Assembly: GCA_013397845.1 (NCBI GenBank)
Contig: VZTG01002916.1
Location: 186,001 to 250,000 of the forward strand
Source: Melanocharis versteri
Lineage: Eukaryota > Chordata > Aves > Passeriformes > Melanocharitidae
Direction: 5' to 3'
Length of the DNA stretch: 64,000 nucleotides
The notes below the pieces were generated by a model that saw nothing but the letters and a program-made list of their open reading frames with translations, did not search any database and was not told where the DNA came from. Shown here piece by piece: positions 13,401-27,479 of this stretch (the stretch's first letter is position 1; every line of letters begins with the position of its first letter). The position numbers and the translations under genes were made by a program.

Positions 13401-16400
13401 TGGTCTGTGATATGGTCCAGGTCCCATTGCTCTAGTTCTTTTCTCTTTATTGATTTCCATTCTCATTTTCGTTATTGTCCTGGTCTCTCGCTGCGTGCTT
13501 CCTAGTGCTTTTATTTTGTAGCTTTTGAGAATGAATGTCCATGAGTCATGATTTGAAATAAAATGCTAATAATGACATTATGCAACACTTTGAAGTAAAC
13601 ATTTCTAAGATTGTTCCTTTTAAGTGGTAACTTTGAGAAAAATCATACCACTCAGCAATGATAAGGCAGTAGGAATTAGAAAAAAAGAACAGGCTGGTAA
13701 ACTTTAACATTTTAATTTAAATACCTTGTTCTTGAATAGGTTTGCCAGCATCAGGCAGAGTGAGAAAATTTTCTTGGCCATTTCCTTTAAGCAGAAATCA
13801 AGAAATTAAATCATAATTGGTGCAGAATTAAAAATATATAACTATATGGTTTTTCCTAATCTACACAGATCTGAATAATGGCTAATTAGTGTTGTGTCTC
13901 CTTTCACTGTAGGTTTCTGTCTTTAAGAGTGTGCAAATGTCAAATGCCAGCTCCACCAAGTTGTCCAGAGGGGTGTAACATGGTATGGCCATGGAGCCAG
14001 ACATTGTATTAAAATTGGTAAATTTGAGCATGGACTATTGTGATATGAAAACTTGCCACTTTTTGACTGTTTCTACTCAGCTGTTGGGTCTATATTTCTG
14101 GGTTTGTTTCTAAACTGAGAGATTTCCACACTCTCCTTTGTTTCAGTGGTTTGCTTCTCCCTGGAAGTAGTAATTCTTAAAGACCTACTGATGAACATGG
14201 GAAACACTTCTGATAGAAGTTTATGTGTCCCTTGTCTTTTCTTATCTTTACAACTCTCTTTACAGCTCTCTTGAAAGCGAGACCATGGGATGCTGCTGCA
14301 ACTGAAGAAGTTTCTTGATATGCTTTGCATAAGTACAACTCCCATCCTCACTTCTGTTTTTTAATGAAATACTTGAGATCGTATAATCCGAATACTGTAA
14401 TTTTCGTAACTATTTTCCAGGAGTCTAAGTATTGGCAGAGGAGTCAATACATGGCGTAAGGATAGGCAGATGAGAGGGGAAATAATTTGTTCTTGGGCAG
14501 GCAGTCTGGATTTTCCCTTGCTGATGGTGATGAACACCCTGGCTTGAATGTTTTGACTTTGAAGAAAACTTTAGAAGCGTTAGCAAAGGAAAACTCTTAT
14601 TTGGCAAAATTTTCCAGAACTGACCATACTTTCAGTTTGGGTAGTATAGTGTTTGATAGTAATTGGTTTTTTTTCCAAAATTTATTTAAATGGTTTTACC
14701 TGTTTTGACAACGTTACCTCTCAAGGTCAGACATGAATAAAAGGAATCCCTCAAACTGTTCACTCTTTCAGCTCTTCTGCTTTCAAGATACTGATTTAGT
14801 AAAATGAATAGAAATTACAAAACTGTTGGTGGTTGTGAGCCTACTGTTTATGACTTTAAAAATAAAGTTCATTGTTAGAGAAGAGACGAGCGTCTAAAAG
14901 ACTTGGATGATTTATACAGTGGTAGCAAACATTAGTTGTCTGAGGCAAATCTGTTGTTATTTGACTTTAGCCTGTTGAGCTAATAAGCAGCTCAGCTTAG
15001 CAATTCCTAATTGGCCTGTGACTTAGGAGCACCTGGAGGTGATGAAAGGACTTTAGTGTTATTTGAGTGAAGTCATACCAATGTGAATGGGTACTACTGC
15101 ACTGAAAATTAGGTGTGTGGCAATAGCAGCCCATAGCCAGATTGTAAAATATCTTCTTTTTTTGATATTTCTTTCAGCCTCCTGTTCAGAAAGGGATGTG
15201 TTTGTGAATCGGCCTTAGAGGGAATTGTGGATTTTTGCTAGGTGTGTTTATCTTGAAAGAACAATGCTGTACTATTCTTATGTTTATACAAGATTTCTGG
15301 GTGGAGGAGAAAAATACTTGGCTTTAAACCAGATGGCTCACGGAGAGTGTGAATTTATTCTTTAACCTGTGACTCTGGGATTTCACCGTATATAAGCAAC
15401 ATAGTCATCAATCTTTTTTAAAATTTATTTTAGATTACTTTGTAGCAGTTGTTTGTTGGAGCAATATGATGTGGGTAAATATGCCTGGAAGTCCTTGTTA
15501 GAACTTAGAAATTTAGGATGAATTTGCATTATTTGCGTAGCTCTGAAATTTAGCAGAAATGGAGATCAAATCCTGGGGGAAAATTCCTTGTCAAAAGATG
15601 AAGTAGTGTTTACAAAAGGCTCGCAGAATACTGATTTCTTTTCCTTATTTTTCTGTTGGTTGATACTGTTTATGATTAAATAATTCATTATATATTGTTA
15701 TGACAAAGGTCTGTTTTTTTGGCTTACACAGAATATTATTTTCTAAAGTAAGAGAAGCATTGGTCCTTAAATGTTAGCTCCGTTTAAATATGGATTTTCC
15801 ACACATTCTGGATTATTGTGGATGTTGTGAGCATGCTGCTGTCTTGTCATGATGCCAGAAACATCTGTTATTTTTGGGTAATAAAATATTCACTTTCAGA
15901 GTATTTTGTAACCTGTGATGCTGTATCAGGATGGAAACTGACAGATGTAAAGTTTTGTGTCAGCCTTTTTAGTGACTATATAATTTTTGTTTCCTACATG
16001 CAATAAATGAATCTGTGTGCTTTGCACTATCGTGCACTGCAACCACTCTTCGTGTATTTTACAAATAAAAGAATGGAAAATTTGGAGGGAATATATTTAT
16101 TGTAAATTTTAAAATCTTCCCCATAGTAGGATTATTTCCCTCACTTCATGCACAAAGAGCCTTTATTCTGTAATGTCAGAGTGGCAGTATTGTCATGGGT
16201 GTAATTAGTGACTCAGAAATGAGTTAGCTAGTATTCAGTTTTGTATTTAACTGAAGAGGTGAGTTTGCACATGCAAGAAGAAAAGCTTGGGAAGGCAATG
16301 TGTAAATTTGGGCACACTTGTCTGGACTCCCATTTAGTATGGGGTAATTTGGTCAGCACAGACTAGTGTGCATCAGTTCATTCATTAGGGCATGCACTCA

Positions 16401-16806
16401 TTTCTTAACGAAATGCATCTTTCCTGCATCCTGAAGTGTTGTCAAACTCTTTACAATATAGGCTGTATCTAGAGTTGAATGTGGATGTTGCATTCATTTT
16501 TCTGGTGTGCTGCATTGTTACCGCATCGTGTTTTCAGACCAGAATTCATCAAATCCAAAATGAGTAGGACTCACACAACATTATTTTGTTTGCAGGGGAG
16601 AGGGGAAAGTGTGGGAGAGGCCCTAAGAAACCTCTGCTTTCTCTTATTAAAACAGCATCACTTTCTGAAATCATGTCTTCATATTCACTGGAACAAGCAA
16701 CCCCATTTAATTTTGGCCAGATGATGGGAATTAAAAGTTTCTGATCTAATGGGAGTTCAAGGACTTTTCTGTGAAGATTAATTTCTCTCTATCAATGTGA
16801 AGTATG

Positions 16807-17023
16807 TTGGATATTAAGAAAAGCTTCTCCACCCAGAGGGTGTCTGGGCACTGGAATGGGCTTCCCAGGGAAGTGGTCACAGCACCAGCCCTGACAGAGT
16901 TCAGGAAGCGTTTGGATAATGCTGTCAGATACATGGTATGGGTGTCCTGTGCCAGGCCAGTAGTTGGACTTTGATGATACTTATTAGTCCCTTCCACCTC
17001 AGAATATTCTGTGATTCTGTGAG
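16807..17023 (+). mobile_element. CR1 LINE, 3' end
   Basis: It shows TTGGATATTAAGAAAAGCTT, then a GGGCACTGGAATGGGCTTCC block, GACAGAGTTCAGGAAGCGTT, CCCTTCCACCTCAGAATATT and a terminal CTGTGATTCTGTGAG. The 'GCGTTTGGATAATGCT' form suggests a different CR1 subfamily from the 20.3-kb copy. Confidence 0.92.
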
Positions 17024-17958
17024 TCTTTGTTTCTGTGCATACTTCAGTGCAGCTGTAGTACGGTGCTGTTAGGCAAACACTTTTCACCTGGTGGGCTGGG
17101 GTGCTCCAGCATCCTGAAATACAGTTAGGCCTTAAATTTGAATGCATACTGTGCTATCAGAAGTCAAGACAATTTTATCCCAATACACTTGAATAATAAA
17201 GATGAATATTCTATCAACTGGACACATACGATTTTCTATCATAGATATAATAAAATTGTTAGAATTAGAAAGTATATTTATTTAAGAAATATGATTATTT
17301 CTTTCTGTATCTTGCCTTGTGTTTAATGTTGCTAATTACTTGTTCCAATTATTTTTTCCCTGTACGTCTTATATGCCTCTTGCAACTTGCTCTGTCATAT
17401 TTGAAGAAAAGAGCAGTTGTGTTTTTAATATGATACAAAATTTTATTAAACCTGATTTAGCAAAACACCTGTACATTTTTTTTCTAAACAATTGTTTGAA
17501 AGTTATTTTTCCCTGAAGAAGGGCCTTATTTCATTTAAAGCAACTAGCTTATTGGCTTGGGGTGGTTTTTTGGCGTGTTGTCGTTGTTTTTTTGTTGTTT
17601 GGTTGTTCAGTGTTGGTTGCCTGCCTGTTCATATTTTTAGGTTCAGAAACATTGCTTTGAAGGAAGAAGCAATCTCTCATGATGAGTTTCCCTTCCTTTT
17701 CTTCCCCTTTGCTGGATTGAGTGGTCCTAGAAAAGATGCTTTCCCCTATAATGTTCTGACTGAAAAGAAGTGACTACTGCAGCACTGCTGTTTCAGCTTT
17801 GGCATTAGGTATTGGTCTGTCTAGTTCTTAACTGTATGAAGTTAGATCTCAGGAGATGATAGCACTTGTTGTACCTATGGTAATTTGAAAAATAGAGTCT
17901 TATGCTTTATACAATTAGTTTTCTTTCTCTTTTCTCAAGAGTATTAATCTTATTTTCA

Positions 17959-17980
17959 GTCTTTCTCTGGAGAGAAAGAC
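17959..17980. repeat. Perfect 10-bp inverted repeat with 2-nt spacer
   Basis: GTCTTTCTCT GG AGAGAAAGAC. A pyrimidine/purine mirror with near-zero loop, likely of mutational origin. Confidence 0.95.
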
Positions 17981-19965
17981 CTTTCAAGGTAGCGTGCTGC
18001 CTCTAAAACCTTTCATAGTAACTTCATGCTTCACAATGTGCCATCATAGGTTTGTCTTTTAAATAAGAACAGAAGTTCTACCTCCTTTTTGCAGTTTTTT
18101 AAAGCAAACTTTCTTGACATATGGGCTTTTAAAATTTAAACCTTCAAGTTTCAAGTTTTTTTCAAAGGAAGACTTAGTGCCTTTATGAGACTGCTTTGCT
18201 TCCCTGCAAGCTTTGACTTCTTATAGATCAGAGACAATGCCTTGGGGAATCAGTGTTCCATTCAAAGTAACAGACATGCAGATTACACTTAATTCTAATA
18301 TCAGGAAAGATCATGATATGGGATTTCTGTATGTTAGTAGCATTAGAGCAGAATTGTCATTAAACACTTACTCATTTTGGGTGGTTTTTGCTTCCTTTGT
18401 TTTCAGCTGGATAGCTTGTAAAACCAGATTTGATTACTAAGGAGTTTCAAATTGTTGAGAGCAGCACATCTGTAAATGTGGATTATTTAATGAATGTAGC
18501 TTAAGGTACATAAGAAATATCTAAACAACATGAAAACTAATATACAGAGTTAAGTAATGTGCTGACTTTAGGGATCAGGAGCTTAATCTGCAAGACCGAA
18601 AAAATAATGGAATATGCATTCAGTATTCTTCATGCTTCTGGTAACTCCTTCAATGGCCAGTTGTGTTCTATTATCTTTGTATTGCCATGGAGTTCACTAT
18701 CTCTCTTTCCTTGGGAGCTGTGCTCACTTGTTACACCCATGGGACACTGTAATAGGTATGCACCATTCTGGTGCTAAGATTTCTGGTCAGAAAGGCTCTG
18801 GAAAGTTTTAGTATTGAGTTCTTGACTAACTTCTTCCTGTGTTGATAGAAGACTATCTTCCATTGTAGAATCTAAGTGTAGCTGAGATCATGGAGCTTTT
18901 GTCATTTATATTACACAGCTTTTTTCTTTTTCTTCTTTTTTATTTTTTATCATTGTGTGGGGTTTTTTTCTACCACTGTTGTTGGTCAGCTTGATGAGCT
19001 TAATTTGGAGCCAAAGTATAAAAGGCTTTTCTTTAAAAAAAAAAGAAGGGAAAAGTCAGAACTTCAAGCCTACATTTGTGTAGTCTTAAACCATATTCAT
19101 GGGTCATCATATGGATTTTGTTTAAAAACCAAAACAAAACCCTAACATCATTCACAGATCTTTTGGGGTAAAAACTAGTTTTGCTTAGTATTTTATTCTA
19201 AATTGTCTTGACTGTGAGGAAGAGCAACTTTGGCTCTAGGTTTAATAGCTCTTCCTGCTTGGTTTCTTTGGAGCATTTTGTTGGCTTCTGTTTAGCTGGA
19301 ATATGAACTTCAGCACAGGGATGCAGTTACTTAGAGATGATTCTTACAAAGCGTGAACAAGAATGCCATGGGCATAATGTAGCATTTGTATTGATTTCTC
19401 TTTTTGTTTACTGCAAATCTGTGTTCAAGTGTAACATCCTTGTAAGACCTGGCACTTGAGAATTTTTAAGAGCTCTCTCTCCCTTCTGTGTAGCTGCTTG
19501 TTTCTGAAGGGTAGAGATACTTTTGATGAGCTGCCTAGTCATCTGCTCTGCAAACTTTTTGCTATCGAAGAGTTCACTTTGATAGGGGATGAAATGAATT
19601 AACTATTTCAGAGGGATAAACAAAAGTATTGTTGAGATGTAGTCTTTCAAAATAATTACTTCTTGTAATACAGTGGTCTGAAGCACTTCAGATGGTGTAG
19701 AAATCTTGGTGGAGGAATAACTAAATATTTTTTGAAGCCCAGGCTTGCATCAGACCTGAATGCCAGTGAAAAAGCAGATGAGAAGCTTTAGGAAGGGGTG
19801 CAGCTAAGAAGAGGGCATTGCTGGCAGACACGGCTGGCACCCTCCATGCAGTGCCCACGTGCCTGGGAGGGAGGAATTTGCTGCCAGTGAGCACAAGCTG
19901 GGATTTGACTTTGGTTTAGCCGTGGTGGACAGCCTTGCTGCTTTTCCTGAACACGTTGAACACAT

Positions 19966-19985
19966 TGCCTGCCATAGGGCAGGCA
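19966..19985. repeat. Perfect 8-bp inverted repeat with 4-nt loop
   Basis: TGCCTGCC ATAG GGCAGGCA; small GC-rich hairpin. Confidence 0.9.
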
Positions 19986-20311
19986 TCACACCGATAACAG
20001 CCCTACTTATTTTACTGAATTCACTTGTGAGGGCTTTTCCACCCGGTTCTTGCTCATTTTCCCAACTAATTTTGCTTTTCTACCAGAAATCATTCTGTAA
20101 TGGAGCTCTCCCGTCAGTCTTGTCTCCTTGCACTGGCCTTTTTCTGTTTCCCTGTGCTACCTCCAGGTCCTGTCCCAGCCTTGTGCAACCTGACCCAGCT
20201 TTGGTTTCCTGTTTTTCCCAGTTTTCATCTTCCAACTGTTCGCCACCCTCTCACTCTCTTTCTTCATTCATCAAATCACCTTCTATTTTACCATCTTTGC
20301 ATATCTAGTGT

Positions 20312-20633
20312 CCAGTACCTAAAGGGAGCTTACAGGAAGGCTAGAGAGGGACTTTTTACAGGGGCATGTAGTGATAGTACACGGGGGAGTGACCTTAAAC
20401 TGAAGGAGGGTAGGTTTCATAAGACATTAGGAAGATATTCTTCTCTGTGAGGTTGATGAACAGATTGCCCAGAGAAGTTTTGGACTTCCCATCCCTGGAG
20501 GTGTTCAAGGCAAGGTCAGAGGGGTCTTTGAGTAACCTGGTTTAGTGGCAAGTTTGCTGCCCATGGCAGGGGGGTTGGAACTAGATGATCTTTAAGGTCA
20601 CTTCCAACCCAAACTATTCTATGATTCTGTGAT
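20312..20633 (+). mobile_element. CR1 LINE, 3' end
   Basis: About 320 bp follows the canonical avian CR1 3' region: CAGTACCTAAAGGGAGC at the start, GAGGGACTTTTTACA, the CCCATCCCTGGAGGTGTTCAAGG block, GGTTGGAACTAGATGATCTT, and the end CTATTCTATGATTCTGTGAT. It is a 5'-truncated, moderately diverged copy and the best preserved one in the window. Confidence 0.95.
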
Positions 20634-20879
20634 ATCCTAAGCTGAGTAGGGTGGTCTCATTGATCTGGGGGGAAACACAGCATGACAACACCGGCAAAGG
20701 CAGCATGGCTGTTTTTAGTTTTCTTTTGCAACCTCTGTTTGCTTGTTAGCTGTGTCAGAGGGCAGGCCAGCACCTTGTGGTTTTGGCTGCAGAGGGAGGT
20801 TTTGGCTTCTGGAGGTTTTTCAGGGTGCACAGCTGCAGAAGACTTGATTGACTAGACAGAAATTAGAGTTTTATAGCTC

Positions 20880-21684
20880 TGTTGGATTGACCTTGGCCAG
20901 CGGCCAAACATACAACCAGCTGCTCTCTCATTCCCTTTCTTAATAGGACAGGAGAAGAAAATAAGATTGAAAAGTTCGTGTGTCAAGGTAGACAGGGACA
21001 TCACATAACAGTTGCCATCACAGGCAAAACAGACTTGACGTGGGGAGAATTAATTTAATTTATGGTTCAATCACAAGAGCTGGATGGTGAGAAACAGTGG
21101 TTGAAACTAAAATGCCTTCCACTCCGATTGCACCTCATCTTTTTTCCAGGCTCATTATCACTCCTTCGTTTCTAGCTTATCTACCTCTTCCCCCCACTCT
21201 GAGTGGCACAGAGGGAAGGGTAATGGAGGCTGTGATCAGTACAGGACAGCTTCTCCCTGCTGCTCTTTCCTCCTCACCCTTTTTCCCTGTTCCAGCTTGG
21301 GTCTTCTCCAGGCTCTGCAGGCCTTCAGAAAATATCACATGCTCCAGAGTGGTCTCCATGGGCTGTTGGGGCACAACTGCTGCATAGTGGTCTCTCTGCT
21401 CGGTTCCTGAAGCACCTCCTCCACTTGTCTCACCTGAGCATCACAGGGCTGGTTCTCACACTTTTTCCCTCCCTCCTCACTGCTGTGCTGTTTTGCCCTT
21501 TCTCAAGCGTCTTCTCCCAGAAGTGCTGTCGGCGTGCCCAAGGGGTTCAGCCGTGCCCTGTGGAGGGTGGGTTGGAGCTGTCTGGACCTGGCTGTGTCCA
21601 TCCCAGGGCAGCCCTGGCCTCCCCTCACAGAAGCCAGCCCTGCACCCTCTCGTGGTCAATCCCTGGGCAATGACACCTTATGCA
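20880..21684 (-). mobile_element. Avian endogenous-retrovirus LTR (ERVL-type), solo, inverted
   Basis: About 800 bp follows a common avian LTR in reverse: TGTTGGATTGACCTTGGCCA at the sense 3' end (so it ends in CA), GGCAAAACAGACTTGACGTG, GGGAGAATTAATTTAATTTA, a region of imperfect CTCCA(G)..GTGG..TCC..GGGCTG units, TTTTTGCCCTTTC-like sequence, GCCGTGCCCTGTGGAGGGTG and GCCCTGGCCTCCCCTCACAG. No internal retroviral genes flank it, so it is probably a solo LTR left by recombination. Target duplications (AGCTC and GTAAC flanks) no longer match. ORFs inside it are by-products. The family name is from memory. Confidence 0.78.
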
Positions 21685-24600
21685 GTAACTTCTCTAAAAC
21701 AAGAGATTGTTTTTATGTAGATGGCAAAATACTTTTTCTGGACACACGGAACCTTCTTTTGTCATGCTTTTGAATCCTCCCTTGGCCTACAGAGGTATTT
21801 CCAGGAGCTTTTTCAAGTTGCACCCCTGTACTGGTCACCATGGTCATTGCCTGGGACAGTGGGGCACTGAGGTGGGCTGTGGTGAAAGGGGGGATCACTG
21901 CAGGCACATAAAAACAAAGTTATAGCCTAAAACTGAAATTTTTGCTGTGTGATCCAATTAAGGGGTTTCCAATTGAGTGCTGTCAGTCTTGCTTACCCAA
22001 GCAAAGCATCTAAGTATGTTAAATCATGCATAGGAAGAGTGAGATTTATTTAGAAGTGAACTGTGTGTTTGCACAACACAGTGATTGCTTATTTATTTGT
22101 CGGGTTTGTTGTTCTCTATACATCTGGGATATTTTCTAGTAGAATAATAATCTTGATTACTTTCTTCTGGTAACATTTAAATCCGTCTTCCATCCCCCTT
22201 TCTTTTTGAAAAAGGTATAATTAACTTCTTGTTTCTTTTTTTTTGGTCTAGGTGTACTGGATATTATGCTCTTTTTATTTATCTGCCATGGCAGCCAGAG
22301 AAGGGATAGTCTTGAATCAAGAGCTGCACAGTCTATTGTCATAGTGCTCCTTTTTATTTAAAACAAAACAATTTTTTTAAATAATGCAGGAGGAAGAAAT
22401 ATTCTACTTCACAAATCTTTCATCTCTATTCTCTCTAGTGATAAAAGGACATGTGGGAGTCACTTAAACCCCCTTGTATTAAATGTTACTGCTTCATGGT
22501 GATAATTGCTGTTCTCTGCAATTCATCTTTAAAAAGCAAGAGGGAAGGCGAATCAAACTTGGCCTCCCTATGTGTGAGGGTGGACCCTCAGAGGTGCAAA
22601 GTAGCCTCTGCTGCCTTTGCACACCAATGGCATTGGTTGATTTTTTTAATGTTGCAGTATTTTTGCCACATGTATTCATGCCCAAACTGGATGCAATTAT
22701 AAGGCTGGAACATGAAAGAGCTGTTTTAGTTGGAAATGTCTTGGAAGGCTTATTTATTTTCTCTTTTTGTCTCTCTCAGGTTTTATCTATTGCTTGAAGG
22801 AGACAAAGAAAACATGAATATAGAGGTTTCTGTCCATTGTGGCTTTGATCTGTTCCAGGAAGGAAATAAGAGCTGTCTTGATGCAGCCTCTCTCTAAAGG
22901 TGACCCTATACCACTGTTGAAGATCAGAGATTGACTTTCATCCCTCCTAGCTTTTAATGTGCCAGGGAAGGAAGAACAGGGGACCAAACCTCTTTGCAAA
23001 AGCTTTTGCATTTTATTGCACAGCAGAAATTCTTCCTTTTTCTGTTCTTTCCTCTCCCACCTGATGCACTTGAAGGAATGTTTTGAGCTGGAATTGAGAA
23101 CTAACAGGTAAGATGGTGTGGAGAAGGCTGGCTGTTTGGACTGCAGCAGGTAGGGGAGAGCTCAGCACTTGAGTTGTGTGAGAGTCAGGGAAAGATGGAG
23201 AGCTAACCTCAGTGTTACTTTTACAAGGTTGCAGGCAGCATGAAGACCTACATCCCATGACTGTCATGGGGTATATTGTCAACTAGGCTGTATTTGTGGG
23301 TTTCAAGACTCTTTTTTTATTGTTCAGAATAGCAGAGAAGAACATCTAGGTTGATCCAATAGTTTGTTATTCAAGCATACAGAAATACTTGCATGTGAAA
23401 CTAATTCTGTTCACATTTACACATATTCTTATCTTTTCCTGCAGAAAAGAGGAATTACATTCCTTTGATGAAAATCATGCTGAAATGCTGACAAGGAATG
23501 GAATGAGTGTTTTACACTGTTATCTGAATAGACCAGTTAACTTTGACACTGTTGGTATGCTTGAAGGAAAAACTATTCTGAAGTACATGTAATTTTGCTC
23601 TAAAGTCAGTTTCATTGTCTCTTAACAGCTCACTTTTTAGCACTGAGAGATCTTGTTCTGAAACAATACAAATCTTAAGAATTACTGTAACTTACTTCAG
23701 GTTATTGAGTCCTAATGCTTTAGATTTGCTGAATAAAACCACAAATCCTACAAATGCCAAAATCTTTTGGCAAGTTAAACTGTAGTTACTATGTATAGGT
23801 GTCTAGTAGAGGGCACTTAAGAATTCATGTGATGTGGAAGCACAGGACTTAATGCTTTCCAGCAGCAACCCCTTCTAGTAACCCCTTTACTACTCAGAAG
23901 CTCTTGGGCTTTAACTGTGGTAGTGCAGTGCATAAGTGCATGAACTGAGTGTACATTGTTCCTCTTGCTGGAGAAGTCACATTGACTTTTCTAGTGTAGG
24001 TGATCACTTGAAATACAAAAAAAACCTGGAAAAAATTTTATGCGAGAAGCCTCTGTAAGACAAGGTAAAACTTCTTCAGGAAGAATCAGGAAGCCAAAGA
24101 AATGCAGTTAGAAATACACTAGTAGCCTACAGCTAAAAACTGAGTAGCATCCAGTTATATACAGTAGTTCAACTTGGTGTTGATTTCAACTGGTTCAGCT
24201 GCCAGCATAAATATATATATGCAAAGACATCTCAAGTGAGGGTACAAAGAAGAAGGAGCCTGGCACTATTCAATGCTGACAGGACCAGAGTCTTTTGGAC
24301 TTCTTGCTGTAGAAGCTTAGGCTGCATTTACTGAAAAAAGTGGTATCTTGTTAATAATGATTCTTGTGCTCCTAGTTTGTCATACAATGCTTTTGTCAAT
24401 GCTTTTGCTTTGTTACAATTTTTTTTTCTACAATGCTTGTAAAAGTATAAAAAATCTTTCTTCAATCTAAAAAAGACTAGTAACATATTTAAACTCACTA
24501 ATTTAAGCACTTGTTACTGCCTCCTTTTCCTATTAATGACTTGTCTTATTTTGCTTTACTTGAGTGGGTCAGAGGCTTTCTACTTGTGGGTTTCTTCATT

Positions 24601-27479
24601 TGTCCAGTCCAACATCAATATATTATATTTTTCGTCCTACCTTTCTAGTTCAAATTAAAAGGTTGAGCCTAGAAAATTTGTAGAATGTAGGATGTCTGTT
24701 TGAATCCCTGAAAGCTCTTGCACAACTTTATAAACTCAGAAATCTGTGTCTTGACATAACATATGCTCTTGAATCTGTGGAGGGAAATTATCACTGGAAA
24801 GTGTCTTTGAGCTTTAAGATTTCTGTCACAGGGATTTTATTGCCAGACAAGTTGCTGTGTAATTAACTGATGACTTGACAAGTTCTTGTCAGAAAGTGGA
24901 ATACTACATCATTCTGAATTGAGATCTGTTTGTTTGAAAACAAAGTTAATTGTCCTATGCTTCTTAATACTTAAACTTCTTCTGTGGTCCTCTTTCTTTA
25001 GAAAATGGATTTTCTTAAAAATTCTGTATATTTGGCTTATCTTCATTAATTTGCATTTAAATTATGACTTTGGTCTTTTGTGCAGCTAGAATATAAAGAA
25101 ATGCTGATAAAGACATAATTAGGTAGCACTTTCCTTTAAGGGTTTATAACTGCTTACTGCTCAGATACGTGAGGGGAAAGGAAAAGAAATTGATAGTGTT
25201 GTGCTGATTCTCAGATACGCTCTTCTTCCATAATGCATCCATTGCATACCCTGAAGTTCAAACCAGGAATCTTTTCTACTGGCATGCAAGAGTTTTAGGG
25301 GATAATTAATCTTCATACTCTCTAGTCTATCAAAGAGGCAGCAGAGGTCTGTGAGATTGTGAATATATACATATAGAATGCATAAAGAATGTATTGTTTA
25401 AGCAAGATAGTATTTAGCAAATCCTGGGTTTCCCCTTCCTCTATTTCCTTTGCTTTTCCATTATGTTAACACTAGGTTAGAACTCAAGCTATATGGTCAC
25501 CCCCTCAAGTGCATTTTGTAAGAATAAACAAAGGAGGGGGAAAATGACTGTAGTATTCACTTACATGCACTTGTAGAGTCACCTCAGCAGTGTAAATAGG
25601 TTTGACACATACAGTAAAAGTGTATCTGTATGTGTGTGAATGAAATGGCAAAGAGTGTAGCTCTTAATAATTAAAATAGTGTACATTCTCTAAAATACGT
25701 TATTAATCTACACTACAGGAACTCTGCTATGAAGCATGTGGTTTTACAAGAGATGTAAGGGGGAAAAAGAGGAGACAAACAAAAGGGAAGTGTAAGAAGA
25801 GAAGATAACCACACACTGTTCTCTGTCTCTGGAGAATCATCTGTAAACTGGGCGACCAGGAGTTTCTCATGTTGATAGTCTTTCAATTCAAGAAGTTGAG
25901 AAATATGAAAGAAATAATAAATTGCTACCTTAGAATATCTTCTGATTCTCCCTGCCCCAAAGATTCTAACTTCAGTTTTAATTTCTGCTCATAGAAAATC
26001 ATAGGCTTCCTTGAAAAACTTTGAATGTCTAGTCAAAGCAGAATACAGAAAAAAATAACAAATGCTATTTTATCTGCTCAAAACAACACAGCTCATTCAA
26101 ACACTGTAGCTATATTTTTTGGGTTTTAGACCATTTCAGAACTGTTAAAGATTTTTTGTGTTATTATCTTGTGAGATGCAGCTGTTAGTCACCCATTTTA
26201 CAGCTGAAAGTTACAGGTTTACACATGGCTTCAAGCTGTTCTGAAGAGTTCTGAATAGAATTTATCTCTGTAACTTCCAGTGATTATCCCACATAGGAAG
26301 TAAGGCAACTTCTGCACACCTTTCTGCACATCAAATGGAAACTGGTGGCAGACTCAAAATTTATGATTCACATTTGGATTCAATAGTCACCAGTGAGTCT
26401 TTACCTAGAGATGGCAAACAGCTTTGGCTGTTGCAGTAGCTCATATCAGCATTTTTATGTCTGCTAGCATTTTTTTTTTGCTTTGTTTCTGTTAATTAGT
26501 TCCTGTCTGAACTAGGACAGACACTAACAGTGTTATCCTGCTTTCCTTTTTTTTTTTTAAGTTCCTGAAGAATTTCCGAAAACTGGGTTTTAATTTTTTT
26601 TCTATTTTAAGGTTGTGCATATTTAAATGTAAGTAGGATTGATCACCTTTTCAGGGAAGAATAGAAGATTATTATAACTCCTCTGTCCTAAACAGCCAGT
26701 TTTCCCAAGCTCACTGGGTCTTTTCTTGGCTGGTGGTTTTGAGCACTTTCTGTGCTAACGGCTAAAAATTTTCTGCTTTTTAGCCTTCTTGGAAAGGACA
26801 TGTATAAACCTTAACATTGTATATGGCAATACACAAATTCTGGGTAATTGGCTAGTATTTTTATAAATGTGCCATGCCTTTTTAAAATTATTATCTTTTT
26901 TAATATATGTGTTCTTTTAGACAGGAATTGCTGTCGTGCACTGCCTCTAGGCTGAATTCATGCAAGAAGCCCTTGGCTGTATTAGGTGCCTGTGCATTGT
27001 AGCCCATTTCACTGTTTAATATTGTAGCAGGAGATCATGCCCGTACTCTTCCCACAGATTACTCTAATGGGATATTTTATGGTTGGGTATATAGCCTGCC
27101 ATCTTTAGGCTGCACTCTTGTTCTTGGAGCCATGTACAAACATCTCTTATCCTGAATATTCTGCTGCTGTCACAAAGTTAGTGGTTTCCTGGTGGAACAT
27201 ATGTTGTCCATATGGGCTGCTCTACATGCTGCTTCCCCTCCAGTCATTCCTATCAACTGTGTTGTGGATCTGAGAGTTTTAAGTTCCAACACTGGATGAC
27301 CTACATATGGCTGAAAAGTAGCCTTTTGGTTTGTTATTTTTTTTTTTTGCCACTACTTTGGTTGAACTGTTGAAAGTGTTTAGAATGAATTGTATTTAGA
27401 AGTAAATATATCATAGTCGGCTTTGTGCAAAACATTTGCATTGTGAGCTTTGGGTTGGTGGTGCTTGTTTTCTCAGACA
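21685..27479. other. Non-coding AT-rich DNA
   Basis: No exon, RNA gene or recognised repeat in 5.8 kb; only T runs and short AT-rich simple sequence. Confidence 0.6.

Larger units (their letters stand above)
6991..16806. other. Non-coding AT-rich DNA
   Basis: Apart from the TA microsatellite and the A/C-rich tract near 7.4 kb, nearly 10 kb show no recognisable gene or repeat. ORFs at 7792-8175, 9003-9425 and 9490-9798 (102 to 140 codons) have no recognised domain and unremarkable composition. Confidence 0.6.
17024..20311. other. Non-coding DNA between two CR1 copies
   Basis: AT-rich to 19.7 kb, then GC-raised from 19.8 kb to the CR1. An ORF of 149 codons at 19859-20308 runs up to the CR1 boundary, ends in Ser/Phe-rich sequence and is not recognised. 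The 17959 and 19966 hairpins lie here. Confidence 0.55.

Noticed and set aside
19859..20308. Plus-strand ORF of 149 codons
   Set aside because: It ends at the CR1 boundary in Ser/Phe-rich, pyrimidine-skewed sequence with no domain.
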